From Bacteroidota bacterium (GTDB taxonomy: Bacteria > Bacteroidota > Rhodothermia > Rhodothermales > Bin80), in contig JAPPNA010000053.1 in NCBI GenBank assembly GCA_028873925.1, positions 1 to 54,825 on the forward strand: DNA of 54,825 nucleotides, in the 5' to 3' direction. Positions 25,021 to 33,807 of the stretch are shown piece after piece. The position numbers and the translations under genes were made by a program. The notes below the pieces were generated by a model. That model saw nothing but the letters and a program-made list of their open reading frames with translations. It was not told the DNA's origin and did no database searches. Position 1 is the first letter of the stretch, and each line of letters starts with the position of its first letter.

Positions 25021-25902
25021 ATGCCCAATCCCTGGACCGGCGTAGGCAATCCGTACAGCCGTACGGAAGTCCTTGGCCGCCTGCACGCCGCCCTTGACCG
25101 CGGCGAACCGATCATTGTCGCGGGAGCCGGCACCGGCATCAGCGCTAAATTCATTGAACGCGGCGGGGCCGACATGCTCATCATTTACAACTCAGGCCGC
25201 TTTCGGATGTCCGGTCACGGCTCAACGGCCGGACTGATGGCCTACGGAGATGCCAACGCGGTCGCCATGGAAATCGGCGAGTTTGAAGTCCTGCCGGTAG
25301 TACAGGAAATCCCCGTCATCTGCGGCGTACACGCCTCAGATCCCCGACGGCGCATCTGGCACCACCTGCTTAAGGTTCGGGACATGGGCTTCAGCGGAAT
25401 CAACAACTTCCCCACGCACGCGATCGTAGATGGTCTGTTCCGGCAGGTACTGGAAGAAACCGGCATGAGTGTCCAGCATGAAATCGACATGGTCGCGCTC
25501 GCGCAGAAGCCGGGCATTGAGCTGTTTTCGATCGTTTATGTGGCCACACCGGAGGAATCCCGCGGGATGGCGGAGGCCGGAGCCGATGTCATTATTGCCC
25601 ATGTGGGCTGCACCATTGGCGGCTCCATTGGGGTCACCGGAGCTACCTGTACGCTAGAAGAGGCGGCCACGCGCACGCAGGCCATTATTGATGCCGCGCG
25701 CAGCGTACGCGATGATGTTATCTTTCTCTCGCATGGCGGCCCCATAGCTACGCCCTCCGATGCCGCCTATATCAATGAGCATACCGATGCGGTCGGCTTC
25801 GTGGGGGCCAGCAGTCTGGAACGGATGGGCGTGGAGCGCTCCCTGACGGGCCTGACGCGCGAATTCAAGCAGATTCCCTGTCCTGCAGCACGCAAACGCT
25901 AA
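25021..25902 (+). CDS. Phosphoenolpyruvate hydrolase family protein (TIM barrel)
   Basis: A 293-residue protein of the TIM-barrel family annotated as phosphoenolpyruvate hydrolase-like (PF09370). Characteristic strings: IIVAGAGTGISAKFIERGGAD near the N-terminus (read as AGAGTGISA and ERGGAD), NSGRFRMSGHGS, VCGVHASDP-like VICGVHASDP, GFSGINNFPT, and FVGASSLERM at the end. In fungi and plants this domain is the C-terminal part of Tm-1-like proteins. The true reaction in bacteria is not settled. It heads a three-gene operon: the cupin starts 2 nt after its stop and the large lipoprotein overlaps the cupin. A role in sugar-acid or aldonate breakdown together with the divergent oxidoreductase is possible (inference). 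Confidence 0.82.
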   Translation: MPNPWTGVGNPYSRTEVLGRLHAALDRGEPIIVAGAGTGISAKFIERGGADMLIIYNSGRFRMSGHGSTAGLMAYGDANAVAMEIGEFEVLPVVQEIPVICGVHASDPRRRIWHHLLKVRDMGFSGINNFPTHAIVDGLFRQVLEETGMSVQHEIDMVALAQKPGIELFSIVYVATPEESRGMAEAGADVIIAHVGCTIGGSIGVTGATCTLEEAATRTQAIIDAARSVRDDVIFLSHGGPIATPSDAAYINEHTDAVGFVGASSLERMGVERSLTGLTREFKQIPCPAARKR

Positions 25903-25903
25903 T

Positions 25904-26305
25904 ATGGCCTATTTCTATCCCCGTAGCACCTACCATCCGGAAACCGTTGAGCAGGGCGTTATTGAATGGTTCAATTACCCGGAGTCCGATCCCGAACTCC
26001 CCATGCTCTTCGGTGCGCGCGTCGTGCTCTCGCCCGGTCTGGGACACAACTTCCACCGACATCCGGGGCGTGAAGAACTGATCTTTGTGATTGAAGGCAC
26101 CATTGAGCAGTGGGTGGATCAGCAGCGCGGGATTCTTAAGCCCGGCGATTCGGTCCTTATCCCGGCCGGATGCGTGCATGCCTCATTCAATCTGACCTCC
26201 CGGGATGCGGTGCTGGTGGTTGTGCTCTCTCCGGTTTCAACCGGCGGGCCGCTCACAGTAGAGGTCGCCGAAGAAGCTCCCTGGTCAACTTTGCGCAATT
26301 CATGA
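25904..26305 (+). CDS. Cupin domain protein
   Basis: A 133-residue single-domain cupin. The first motif is HNFHRHPGREELIFVIEG, giving His, His and Glu metal ligands; the second is LKPGDSVLIPAGCVHASFN, giving the last His. The fold is therefore complete for binding a divalent metal. Cupins of this size act as isomerases, dioxygenases or sensor modules; none can be chosen from the sequence alone. The start follows the PEP-hydrolase-like gene after 1 nt, and the stop overlaps the start of the next gene (ATGA). The trio is therefore probably co-expressed and may act on one substrate. Confidence 0.85.
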   Translation: MAYFYPRSTYHPETVEQGVIEWFNYPESDPELPMLFGARVVLSPGLGHNFHRHPGREELIFVIEGTIEQWVDQQRGILKPGDSVLIPAGCVHASFNLTSRDAVLVVVLSPVSTGGPLTVEVAEEAPWSTLRNS

Positions 26306-29259
26306 ATAAGCCTACCCTCCCAATCGGCCTGGCGATCCTGCTCGCAGGCAGTATCGGCTGTGCGGGGCCTGCCCCCTTGGAATACGCCCCGGCCAGCAAC
26401 AGCGTCCAGATCCATCAGCTCCAGGCACCCCTGACACCGGACCAGACCCTGACGCGCCTGATCGTGCCGGAGGGCTTTACGGCGCATGTGTTTGCCAGTG
26501 AGCCGGACATTGTCAATCCCATCGCCCTAGCCTGGGACGAGCGCGGCCGCCTTTGGGTGGTGGAATCCACCAACTACCCGCATGATCATGTCGGGGAAGA
26601 AACCGGGCAGGACCGCATCACCATCTGCGAAGATACCGATGGCGATTACAAGGCCGACCGCTTTATCCGATTCGCGGAAAACCAGCCGCTGACCACCGGC
26701 ATTGCGCTCGTCCGGGAGGGTGCCGTTGTGGGGCAGGCACCGGATATGGTGCTGCTGCAGGATACCGATGGCGATGACATTGCCGACACCAGGCGCATTC
26801 TGATTGACGATGCATTCGGCACGTTTGATACCCATGCGGTCATGAGTAATCTCAAGGTGGGGCTGGACAACCATATCTGGGGGGCGGTGGGCTACAGCGC
26901 GATGTACCGGCCGGGCGAAGCGCCCGATCCGGCGGCGCGTATTCTCACCCGCGGGATTTTTCGGTTCCGACCGGACGGGTCCGAGCTCGAGCCGGTGGCT
27001 GAGTTCAATAACAACACCTGGGGGCTCGGCATCGGGGAAGACAACACTATCTACGGATCCACCGCCAATAATAACCACGCGGTGGTAGTCGGCATCCCCC
27101 TGCGCTACGGAACGGGTATGAATGTGGAATATGTGCAAAGCCATTATCTGGTGCGTCACAGCAGTCCCAGGCAGTTGCAGCAGGTTGATTATAGAGATGG
27201 ATATACCGCCGCTGCGGGCGCGTTTCCCTACAACGGGCGCAGATACCCGCCGCTGTACTGGGGTGCCCTGATGGTGGCTGAACCCACCGCCCATGTGGTA
27301 CATGCCAATATTATGGAGCCGTATGGCAGCATTTATCGCGAAAGAGAAGGCGAAATCCTCAATGTGCTGGCCAGTGAGGACGAATGGGTCGCCCCCGTGT
27401 TCGTCGAAATCGGCCCCGATGAAAATCTCTGGGTCGCCGATTGGTACAACCCGGTCATTCAGCACAACCCGGACACGCGCGGCATGGTCAATCAGATCTG
27501 GAATGCCGAGCGCGGACCGGGCAATGCCCATCTGAATCCCCTGCGTGACCGGCAGCACGGCCGGGTGTATTTCCTGGCCTATGGCGAGCCCGCGCCTGAT
27601 GCGATCACCTCGCTGTCGGCTGACGACCCGGACGGATTGATCGGGGCCCTGGAGAGCACCAACCAGTTCTGGCGACTGACGGCGCAGCGGCTGATTGTGG
27701 AGCATCAGCTCAGCGAACTTGAACCGCGCCTGACGGCGCGGATAGCCAGTCACCTCCAGGACGATACCGGCTTGGACGCGGGAGCCGTTCACGCGCTGTG
27801 GACCCTGCACGGCCTGGGCGCGGAAGACGCGCTGCAAAGTGTGGCCCGGTCGGGGTTAACCCATCCGTCCGCCGCGGTACGCAAGGCGGCTGTTGAAACC
27901 CTCCCGATATCTTCGGCATCCGCCGAACTGCTGGTCCACGAGGGCCTCTTTGCAGATCCGCAGCTCAATGTACGCCTGGCTGCCGTACTCAAAGCCATTG
28001 ATCTCGGACTGCAGGCGTACTCGGGGCTGCTGCCGGCCGTTCAGTCGGCGGTGACCGGTGCGGACAAATGGATCGCTACCGCAGTCTCCGCTTTCAGTCC
28101 GATCGGCATAGTTGAAAATCCTCCCTATGAAGCACCCCCGCCTCCGCCCGTTCCCGCAGCCCTGCCGCCGGCCCGGCTGGAGCTGACTGCGCCGGAAGGG
28201 GTCATGCGGTTCGCGGAACCCACCCTGCACGCCTTCGCGGGTCAGGAGATCCATGTGGACTTTGTCAATCTTCACCCGGACCTGCACAATGCGGTGTTCC
28301 TGCTACCGGATGCCAATATGGATGCCTTCGGGGCCGCGTTGGATCTGTATATGACGGACCCGGAGAGCTCGGACAACGAATATGTCCCTCCGGCCAGGCA
28401 GCATGAGATTGTCGGATCCACCGGGGTGCTGCCCCAGCATGAACGCACCGTAGCGGTGCTCGGCGTACTGGAAGCGGGCAGCTACCCGTTTGTCTGCAGC
28501 GTCCCGGGTCACTGGGCGGTCATGCAGGGCACGCTCACTGTTACCGAAGCCCCGGAGTTATCACGCAATGATGCCGGATGGACCTGGCCGGGAAGTGACC
28601 CGGCCCTGCCGTCCATCGTATATCTGGCGGGTAGCAGCGGTCGCCAGCGGCAGTCGCACCACCATGCGCGCGTATTCGGATTTGCGGATGGCCAGATTCT
28701 CTACGGCACCGGACATCGAACCTACACCTACACCGAAGCCTCCGATGCCGCGTTCCGCGCGTCACTGGGCAACGCGGCTCTCCTGGCTCTCGCCAATAAT
28801 AAGCCCATACCCGACCCGGCGAGCCGGGCCGCCATTTTCGCCCATGTGGAGGCGGGACGGCCGCTGCTCGTGACCCACCCCGCATCCTGGTACAACTGGT
28901 CGGACTGGCCCGAATACAACCGGCAGCTCATTGGGGGTGGCTCACGCAGTCACGAGCCCCTTCAGACGTTTACCGTGGAAGTGGTTCAGCCGCACCACCC
29001 GCTGATGCAGGGCGTACCGGCAAACTTTGATATTGTCGATGAGCTGTACCGGGCGGAACTGCTGCCGGATGCGCGGGCCATTGTGGTGGCCACCGGCCGA
29101 TCCCATGAAACCGGTGCGGTGTTTCCGGTGATATGGGTGCGGCATGTGGGTGAGGCCACGATCGTGGTCAACACGCTGGGGCATGATGATCGGGCCCACG
29201 ACCTGCCGGCGTACAAGCAGATCATCGCGAACGCGCGCGACTGGCTGCTTAACCCGTGA
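26302..29259 (+). CDS. Multidomain lipoprotein: sorbosone-dehydrogenase-like propeller, HEAT-like repeats, blue-copper and ThuA-like domains
   Basis: A 985-residue protein that starts at the ATG overlapping the cupin stop; an upstream frame to 26170 lies within the cupin gene. It has a lipobox (GSIGC, Cys20). Residues about 50-410 look like the PQQ-type sugar dehydrogenase-like propeller of PVC-group membrane-bound dehydrogenases (GFTAHVFASEP, DERGRLWVVES, ADWYNPV). Helical repeats follow at about 470-590. Residues about 633-751 resemble plastocyanin: a His in DLHNAVF, then PFVCSVPGHWAVMQG supplies Cys, His and Met for a type 1 copper site. The end (about 765-985) is ThuA-like (PSIVYLAGSSG, PLLVTHPASW, WVRHVGEATIVV). 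No CxxCH haem motif is present, so copper may carry the electrons. It probably oxidises a sugar or polyol at the cell envelope. Its last 11 bp overlap the convergent aminotransferase gene. Confidence 0.82.
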   Translation: MNKPTLPIGLAILLAGSIGCAGPAPLEYAPASNSVQIHQLQAPLTPDQTLTRLIVPEGFTAHVFASEPDIVNPIALAWDERGRLWVVESTNYPHDHVGEETGQDRITICEDTDGDYKADRFIRFAENQPLTTGIALVREGAVVGQAPDMVLLQDTDGDDIADTRRILIDDAFGTFDTHAVMSNLKVGLDNHIWGAVGYSAMYRPGEAPDPAARILTRGIFRFRPDGSELEPVAEFNNNTWGLGIGEDNTIYGSTANNNHAVVVGIPLRYGTGMNVEYVQSHYLVRHSSPRQLQQVDYRDGYTAAAGAFPYNGRRYPPLYWGALMVAEPTAHVVHANIMEPYGSIYREREGEILNVLASEDEWVAPVFVEIGPDENLWVADWYNPVIQHNPDTRGMVNQIWNAERGPGNAHLNPLRDRQHGRVYFLAYGEPAPDAITSLSADDPDGLIGALESTNQFWRLTAQRLIVEHQLSELEPRLTARIASHLQDDTGLDAGAVHALWTLHGLGAEDALQSVARSGLTHPSAAVRKAAVETLPISSASAELLVHEGLFADPQLNVRLAAVLKAIDLGLQAYSGLLPAVQSAVTGADKWIATAVSAFSPIGIVENPPYEAPPPPPVPAALPPARLELTAPEGVMRFAEPTLHAFAGQEIHVDFVNLHPDLHNAVFLLPDANMDAFGAALDLYMTDPESSDNEYVPPARQHEIVGSTGVLPQHERTVAVLGVLEAGSYPFVCSVPGHWAVMQGTLTVTEAPELSRNDAGWTWPGSDPALPSIVYLAGSSGRQRQSHHHARVFGFADGQILYGTGHRTYTYTEASDAAFRASLGNAALLALANNKPIPDPASRAAIFAHVEAGRPLLVTHPASWYNWSDWPEYNRQLIGGGSRSHEPLQTFTVEVVQPHHPLMQGVPANFDIVDELYRAELLPDARAIVVATGRSHETGAVFPVIWVRHVGEATIVVNTLGHDDRAHDLPAYKQIIANARDWLLNP

Positions 29260-30412
29260 TGGCGCTGAGTCCTCGGCAAAGCCGTCCGACCGCCTCCATG
29301 AGCGTTTCGGGCTGTAGGGCACCGTAGGCCACCCGCAGGTAGGTCGCCCCGGTCGCACCAAAGGTGCCCCCCGGGATCACCGCCACCTTATGCTCGCGGA
29401 TCAGCCGTGCGGTCAGGTCAGCCGAGCTCAGGTCGGTTGCCACTCGGATAAACACGTAGAACGCGCCCGTGGACGCGGACACCTGTACCCCGGATCCCAA
29501 CGCCTGCAGCCGCTTTATCACCCTGCGCCGCATATCCGCCATGGGCCCCAGGAACTGCCGGGCGTAGTCCGCCCCCTCTTCCAGCGCCGCCAGGGCCGCC
29601 GCCTGGCTGACGAGTGAAGGACAGATCGGATTGGTATCCTGAATCTTTCTCACCGGTGCCAACAGCTGTGGCGGCACGGCCATATATCCGAGCCGCCAGC
29701 CTGCCATACCGTACGCTTTGCTCATGGAGTAGAGCGATACCGTATGCGCATGGGCCCTGGGGCTGGAGCCTGGCGCGTAATGCGTTCCACCCTCAAAGTG
29801 GAAATACTCATAGGCCTCATCACTGACGTGATAGAGTCCCTGCGCCGCGCAAAGCGAATTTATCTGCTCAAGCAGGTCCTGCGGATAGACAACGCCGGTT
29901 GGATTGTTGGGAGAGACCGTTACTATAGCCCGCGTGCGGGCGGTGATGGCGCGCTCCAGATCCCCGACAGCTGGCAGATAACCATCGGCAGCTTCCACAA
30001 TGACCGGCCGGCAGCTGGCGATGCGGATGGCCATTTCGTGATTGAAGTAGTAGGGCGCAATAAGGATGATTTCATCGCCGGGATCGGTGATGGCAATGGT
30101 CGTTTCAAAGAATGCCATATTGCTGCCGGCCGTCACAATCACCTCAAAGCCGGGATCCAGACGATTTTCCCGGAGCATTTTCTCCGCCAGAGCTTCGCGC
30201 AGGTCACCACGACCGATGACATAGCCGTAGCGATGGGTTTGCGGCTGTCCGATTGCCTCGCGGGCTGCGGCCAAGGCATGTTCCGGGGGACCGTAGTGCA
30301 CCACCCCCTGTCCAAGAGATATAGTACCCGGATTATTGCGCATCAGGTCGGCCACAAACCCCATCACCGGCATTTGAACGGTGGCCATGCGCAGGGCCGG
30401 ACTTCTGATCAT
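29249..30412 (-). CDS. Class I/II PLP-dependent aminotransferase
   Basis: A 387-residue fold-type I aminotransferase. Key strings: TISLGQG near the start, SNMAFFETTIAITDPGDEI, VSPNNPTGVVY (contains the Asn and the substrate-binding Pro-Gly-type loop), DEAYEYF with the PLP-binding Asp/Tyr, and SMSKAYGMAGWRLGY with the Schiff-base Lys. The pattern fits the aspartate or aromatic aminotransferase subgroup; the amino donor is not decided. I chose the ATG at 30412, because the extra 22 residues of the longer frame are unlike the family and overlap the divergent HAD gene's upstream region. The gene's end overlaps the convergent lipoprotein gene by 11 bp. It is a stand-alone gene between two unrelated functions. 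Confidence 0.85.
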   Translation of the reverse strand: MIRSPALRMATVQMPVMGFVADLMRNNPGTISLGQGVVHYGPPEHALAAAREAIGQPQTHRYGYVIGRGDLREALAEKMLRENRLDPGFEVIVTAGSNMAFFETTIAITDPGDEIILIAPYYFNHEMAIRIASCRPVIVEAADGYLPAVGDLERAITARTRAIVTVSPNNPTGVVYPQDLLEQINSLCAAQGLYHVSDEAYEYFHFEGGTHYAPGSSPRAHAHTVSLYSMSKAYGMAGWRLGYMAVPPQLLAPVRKIQDTNPICPSLVSQAAALAALEEGADYARQFLGPMADMRRRVIKRLQALGSGVQVSASTGAFYVFIRVATDLSSADLTARLIREHKVAVIPGGTFGATGATYLRVAYGALQPETLMEAVGRLCRGLSAITG

Positions 30413-30503
30413 GGGGCGGAAAGCCAATCCACATGAAAAATACTTATCCCGTCCGAATCCGTCCTGCCCGGTCTCCATCCCGTGCGATTTGGTATTCTAC
30501 GGC

Positions 30504-31205
30504 ATGCCATACGCATTTTCTTTGACCTGCCGGGCCATCCTGTTTGATCTTGATGGCGTGCTGATTGACTCCAACGACCTGTATGAGGCTCACTGGCGTT
30601 CGTGGGCCGCAGCGCGGGATGTGTCGTTTGAGCACATCCGGCGCGTTCATCATGGCCGCCCCATCCCCGAGACCATTCAGCTGGTCGCTCCGCATCTGGA
30701 TCCGGTGCAGGAAGCGCAGGTGTATATTGACACCCTCTTGAAAGGAGGCCATTGGCATCGGGTCACCCCGTACGCCAAAGTGGCCGCGCTTCTCGATGCG
30801 CTGCCGAACAACTCCTGGGCTATCGTAACCAGTGCGCCGCGTGCTGTCGTCGTCCGACATTTGGTACGCCTCAGGCTGCCGTTGCCCGGCGTTCTGGTAG
30901 CTGGAGACGATGCCATCAGGGGAAAGCCCTCCCCGGATCCCTGGCGGCACGCGGCACGGGGCCTGGGTGTGCCGATAAGCCGCTGCGTCGCGATTGAAGA
31001 TGCGCCGGCGGGGGTCACCTCCGCACATCGGGCGGGTGCACGCGTGATTGCGCTTACCACGACCAACTCGGTCGATCGCCTGTCGGATGCCGACTATATC
31101 GCGGCTGAACTGGGTGCGCTGTCAGTTACGCAGGAGTCAGACTTCCTGCGGATTGACTATCCGGCTTCGTCCGCCAGGGCCGCGTCTACCGCATCCAGCG
31201 TGTGA
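30504..31205 (+). CDS. HAD-family hydrolase (beta-phosphoglucomutase-like)
   Basis: A 233-residue HAD phosphatase. Motif I FDLDGVLIDS holds the nucleophile Asp and the acid Asp; motif II is in AIVTSAPRAV (Thr/Ser); motif III GKPSPDPW supplies Lys; motif IV is AIEDAPAGV. The helical cap inserted after motif I (HWRSWAAARDVSFEHIRRVHHGR) places it in the subfamily of beta-phosphoglucomutase, phosphoglycolate and sugar phosphatases. The start ATG at 30504 begins the strand before motif I; a longer frame from 30381 would overlap the divergent aminotransferase. Its final 49 bp overlap the 3' end of hemL on the other strand, an unusually long convergent overlap. Confidence 0.88.
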   Translation: MPYAFSLTCRAILFDLDGVLIDSNDLYEAHWRSWAAARDVSFEHIRRVHHGRPIPETIQLVAPHLDPVQEAQVYIDTLLKGGHWHRVTPYAKVAALLDALPNNSWAIVTSAPRAVVVRHLVRLRLPLPGVLVAGDDAIRGKPSPDPWRHAARGLGVPISRCVAIEDAPAGVTSAHRAGARVIALTTTNSVDRLSDADYIAAELGALSVTQESDFLRIDYPASSARAASTASSV

Positions 31206-32449
31206 CTGACGACATCGTCGTCATGGGCCGATGATACAAAGCAGGCCTCGTATTGCGATGGGGCCAGATGCACGCCGCGCTCCAGCAATGCGTGGAAAAC
31301 GCCGGCGTACCGTGTGGTATCCGCCCTCTTCGCGGTGTTCCAGTCAATCACCGGCTGATCGGTATAGAAGCAGCCGAACATGGTGCCGGCGACCGCCACT
31401 TCCAGCGGTATCCGGTACGCCTCTGCCCGGGATTTCCACCCGCGGGCGAGCCTGGCGGTCTGCCGGGCAATTCGGCTCCATATCCCCGGCTCCTGGAGCT
31501 TCTCAAGCGTCACGATACCAGCCTCAACAGCCAGGGGATTGCCGGAGAGCGTGCCTGCCTGGTACATGGGTCCTGAGGGAGCCACCAGTGCCATGATGTC
31601 GCGGCGGCCCCCGTACGCGCCGATCGGAAGGCCTCCCCCGATCACTTTTCCGAGGGTCGTCAGGTCCGGCGTAACCTGGTAAAGTCCCTGCGCCCCGGAT
31701 GGATGTACCCGGAACCCGGTCATCACTTCATCAAAGATCAGCAGCGCGTCATGGGCCCGCGTGATGTCGCGAAGACCCTGTAGGTATCCCTTCTGCGGCA
31801 GCACCACTCCCATGTTACCGGCGACGGGCTCCACAATCATGGCGGCAATCCTCTTCCTGTGTGCGCCAAATGCCGCTTCTGCTGCCGCCAGGTCGTTATA
31901 AGGTACCACAAGGGTATTTTTCACCGTGGACTCAGGAACGCCGGGTGAGTCCGGCAGGCCCAGCGTAGCGACACCCGATCCGGCCTGCACCAGCAGACTG
32001 TCCGCATGTCCGTGATAGTTGCCGGTACACTTGATGATTCGGTCGCGTCCGGTCCACGCGCGTGCCAGGCGCAGGGCGCTCATGACAGCCTCTGTGCCGG
32101 AGTTTACCAGTCGCACCATGTCCATGCCCGGCAGCAGGGTGGTGATCAGCCGGACAAGGGTGATTTCCCGGCGGGTAGGGGTGCCGTACGCAGTCCCTCT
32201 GCGGATCGTCCCCGTGAGTGCGTTGACGATGGCCGGGTGTGCGTGTCCCAGAATCAGGGGGCCGTAGGAGAGCACATAATCCACATACCGGTTGCCATCC
32301 ACATCTTCAAGCCACGCCCCAGCCGCCCTGCAGATGAAGCGGGGGGTGCCGCCGACCGCCTTAAAGGCACGAACGGGTGAGCTTACGCCGCCGGGCATCA
32401 GCTGTCGGGCCGATTTGAACAGAGCCTCCGATTCCGTGATTGGCTTCAT
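31157..32449 (-). CDS. hemL: Glutamate-1-semialdehyde 2,1-aminomutase
   Basis: A 430-residue enzyme that converts glutamate-1-semialdehyde to 5-aminolevulinate, the second step of the C5 route. The start MKPITESEALFKSARQLMPGGVSSPVRAF (ATG at 32449, read as ESEALF then MPGGVSSPVRAF) is the family's usual N-terminus. The body has DVDGNRYVDYVLSYGPLILGHAHP, FDEVMTGFR and the PLP-lysine in GKVIGGGLPIGAYGG. The length agrees with HemL of other bacteria (about 430). It is the last gene of hemE-hemH-hemY-hemL; its start overlaps the hemY stop (ATGA). It acts in the cytosol, fed by HemA encoded in the other haem block about 9 kb away. Its 3' end overlaps the HAD gene by 49 bp. Confidence 0.97.
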   Translation of the reverse strand: MKPITESEALFKSARQLMPGGVSSPVRAFKAVGGTPRFICRAAGAWLEDVDGNRYVDYVLSYGPLILGHAHPAIVNALTGTIRRGTAYGTPTRREITLVRLITTLLPGMDMVRLVNSGTEAVMSALRLARAWTGRDRIIKCTGNYHGHADSLLVQAGSGVATLGLPDSPGVPESTVKNTLVVPYNDLAAAEAAFGAHRKRIAAMIVEPVAGNMGVVLPQKGYLQGLRDITRAHDALLIFDEVMTGFRVHPSGAQGLYQVTPDLTTLGKVIGGGLPIGAYGGRRDIMALVAPSGPMYQAGTLSGNPLAVEAGIVTLEKLQEPGIWSRIARQTARLARGWKSRAEAYRIPLEVAVAGTMFGCFYTDQPVIDWNTAKRADTTRYAGVFHALLERGVHLAPSQYEACFVSSAHDDDVVSHTLDAVDAALADEAG

Positions 32450-33807
32450 TCGGGCATGAGATTGTTGGGTTCGCTCATTGCGCGGTCCGCCGCGCGTCTG
32501 CCGCTGCGAATACAGTCTGCAATTCCAATACCCCTCTCCATCGGACCGGCAATATACAGACCCGTATGCTCGGCCATGTGTCTGCCGATACGCTTCCATC
32601 GGTCGCTATGCCCCAGCACATACTGAGGCATCGCTTTGGGGTACCGGCGGAGGCGTACCCAGGATGGATCCCCCAGAATACCCAGGCTCAGCTGCAGTTC
32701 GCCCTTCGCGGCCTCAACCACGGCCTCATCAGACCAGTGCACGACATCAACGCCTGCCAGGAACACGCGCAGCAGCACATGGCCGGTCGGTGCCCGATCA
32801 GCAAGCTTGCTGGAGGACCAGGTGCAGGCCGCCACCGGGGATAACTCCTGCCGGCTCACCAGATACCCGTACCCATCGAGCGCATGCTCAACCAGAGGCT
32901 TCGGAAAGGCCAGATTGGCCACAACGGTAGCACTATACGGAATCGCCGCCAGCTCCGTGGCAAGATTCGCATTGAGCGATTCAACCAGCGGCGCGGCACA
33001 CCAGGCAGGCACGGCCATAATTACCGCCTCCGCCCGAATGGGCTCCTGACCGGCCCTGTGTACGTACCACATCTGCCGCTTGCGCGTGATTCGGTTTACC
33101 TCGGATCCGCATTGCACGAGCGCACCCAGGCGCGCCTCAAGGACCTCAATCAGGGTGGAAAGCCCCCCGGGGATGCTTTGCAGCGGTGTTCCGGTGTCCG
33201 CCGGCGGGTTTGAGCAGGAGAGGCCCAGCAGCAGACTACCGTAGCGCTGCTCTGCGGCACGCAGCTGCGGAAACAGCGCCTCCATGCTCAAATGCTCCGC
33301 GTCTCCGCCGGTGATTCCACCAAGTACCGGTTCAATCAGACCCGCAAAGGCCTCTTTGCCCAGACGACGGGTAAAGAATGCTGCGACCGACTCGTCGCGG
33401 GTGTCCTGCCGCCGGGGTACAACCAGATCCAGCAGCGCGCGAAGTCGGCCCCGGAGGGAAAGCAGATTTGAGGAAAGCAGCGGCCAGAGCTGCGTGGGAA
33501 CGAGTCCGCTCAGCCCTTCGGGCAGCCGGTACAATCGGCCCGCGCGCCGAATGTAGGCCCCCCGGTTTTGGCGGCGGGTGTGCTGAACCGGTACGCCCAG
33601 CTCCCGGCAGAGCGCCAATACTTCCGGCTTGCGCGCCGGAAATACATCCGGGCCGTGCTCAATGATAAATCCTTCATGGCGTTCAGTATCGATGCACCCG
33701 CCCAGTCGGCCGGATTTTTCCAGCAGCACCCCCTCAATCCCGGACTGTCGCAGGTGCCAAGCCGCCGCCAGGCCTGTTATTCCGCCGCCAATGACCGCGA
33801 CCGGCAT
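32446..33807 (-). CDS. hemY: HemY-type oxidase, probably coproporphyrinogen III oxidase (CgoX)
   Basis: A 453-residue FAD protein. The dinucleotide loop VIGGGITGLAAAWHL starts four residues in; RLGGCIDTE and IEHGPDVF follow, and the C-terminal part has GLYIAGPMERGIGIADCIRSG (read as GLYIAGP and GIADCIRSG), as in HemY-type protoporphyrinogen or coproporphyrinogen oxidases. Because a HemQ-family gene occurs in the same cluster, oxidation of coproporphyrinogen III to coproporphyrin III is the more likely reaction (CgoX). Start: the ATG at 33807 overlaps the hemH stop (TGATG); a TTG three codons earlier is an alternative. Dependence on oxygen would be expected for this family. The protein is probably soluble or membrane-associated. 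Confidence 0.92.
   Translation of the reverse strand: MPVAVIGGGITGLAAAWHLRQSGIEGVLLEKSGRLGGCIDTERHEGFIIEHGPDVFPARKPEVLALCRELGVPVQHTRRQNRGAYIRRAGRLYRLPEGLSGLVPTQLWPLLSSNLLSLRGRLRALLDLVVPRRQDTRDESVAAFFTRRLGKEAFAGLIEPVLGGITGGDAEHLSMEALFPQLRAAEQRYGSLLLGLSCSNPPADTGTPLQSIPGGLSTLIEVLEARLGALVQCGSEVNRITRKRQMWYVHRAGQEPIRAEAVIMAVPAWCAAPLVESLNANLATELAAIPYSATVVANLAFPKPLVEHALDGYGYLVSRQELSPVAACTWSSSKLADRAPTGHVLLRVFLAGVDVVHWSDEAVVEAAKGELQLSLGILGDPSWVRLRRYPKAMPQYVLGHSDRWKRIGRHMAEHTGLYIAGPMERGIGIADCIRSGRRAADRAMSEPNNLMPE

Noticed and set aside
26527-27837. 436-codon minus-strand frame
   Set aside because: It lies wholly antisense to the propeller part of the large lipoprotein and has no domain motif; high GC makes such long antisense frames common.
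30381-30503. Longer start of the HAD hydrolase
   Set aside because: The additional residues show no similarity and overlap the start of the divergent aminotransferase; the ATG at 30504 precedes motif I directly.
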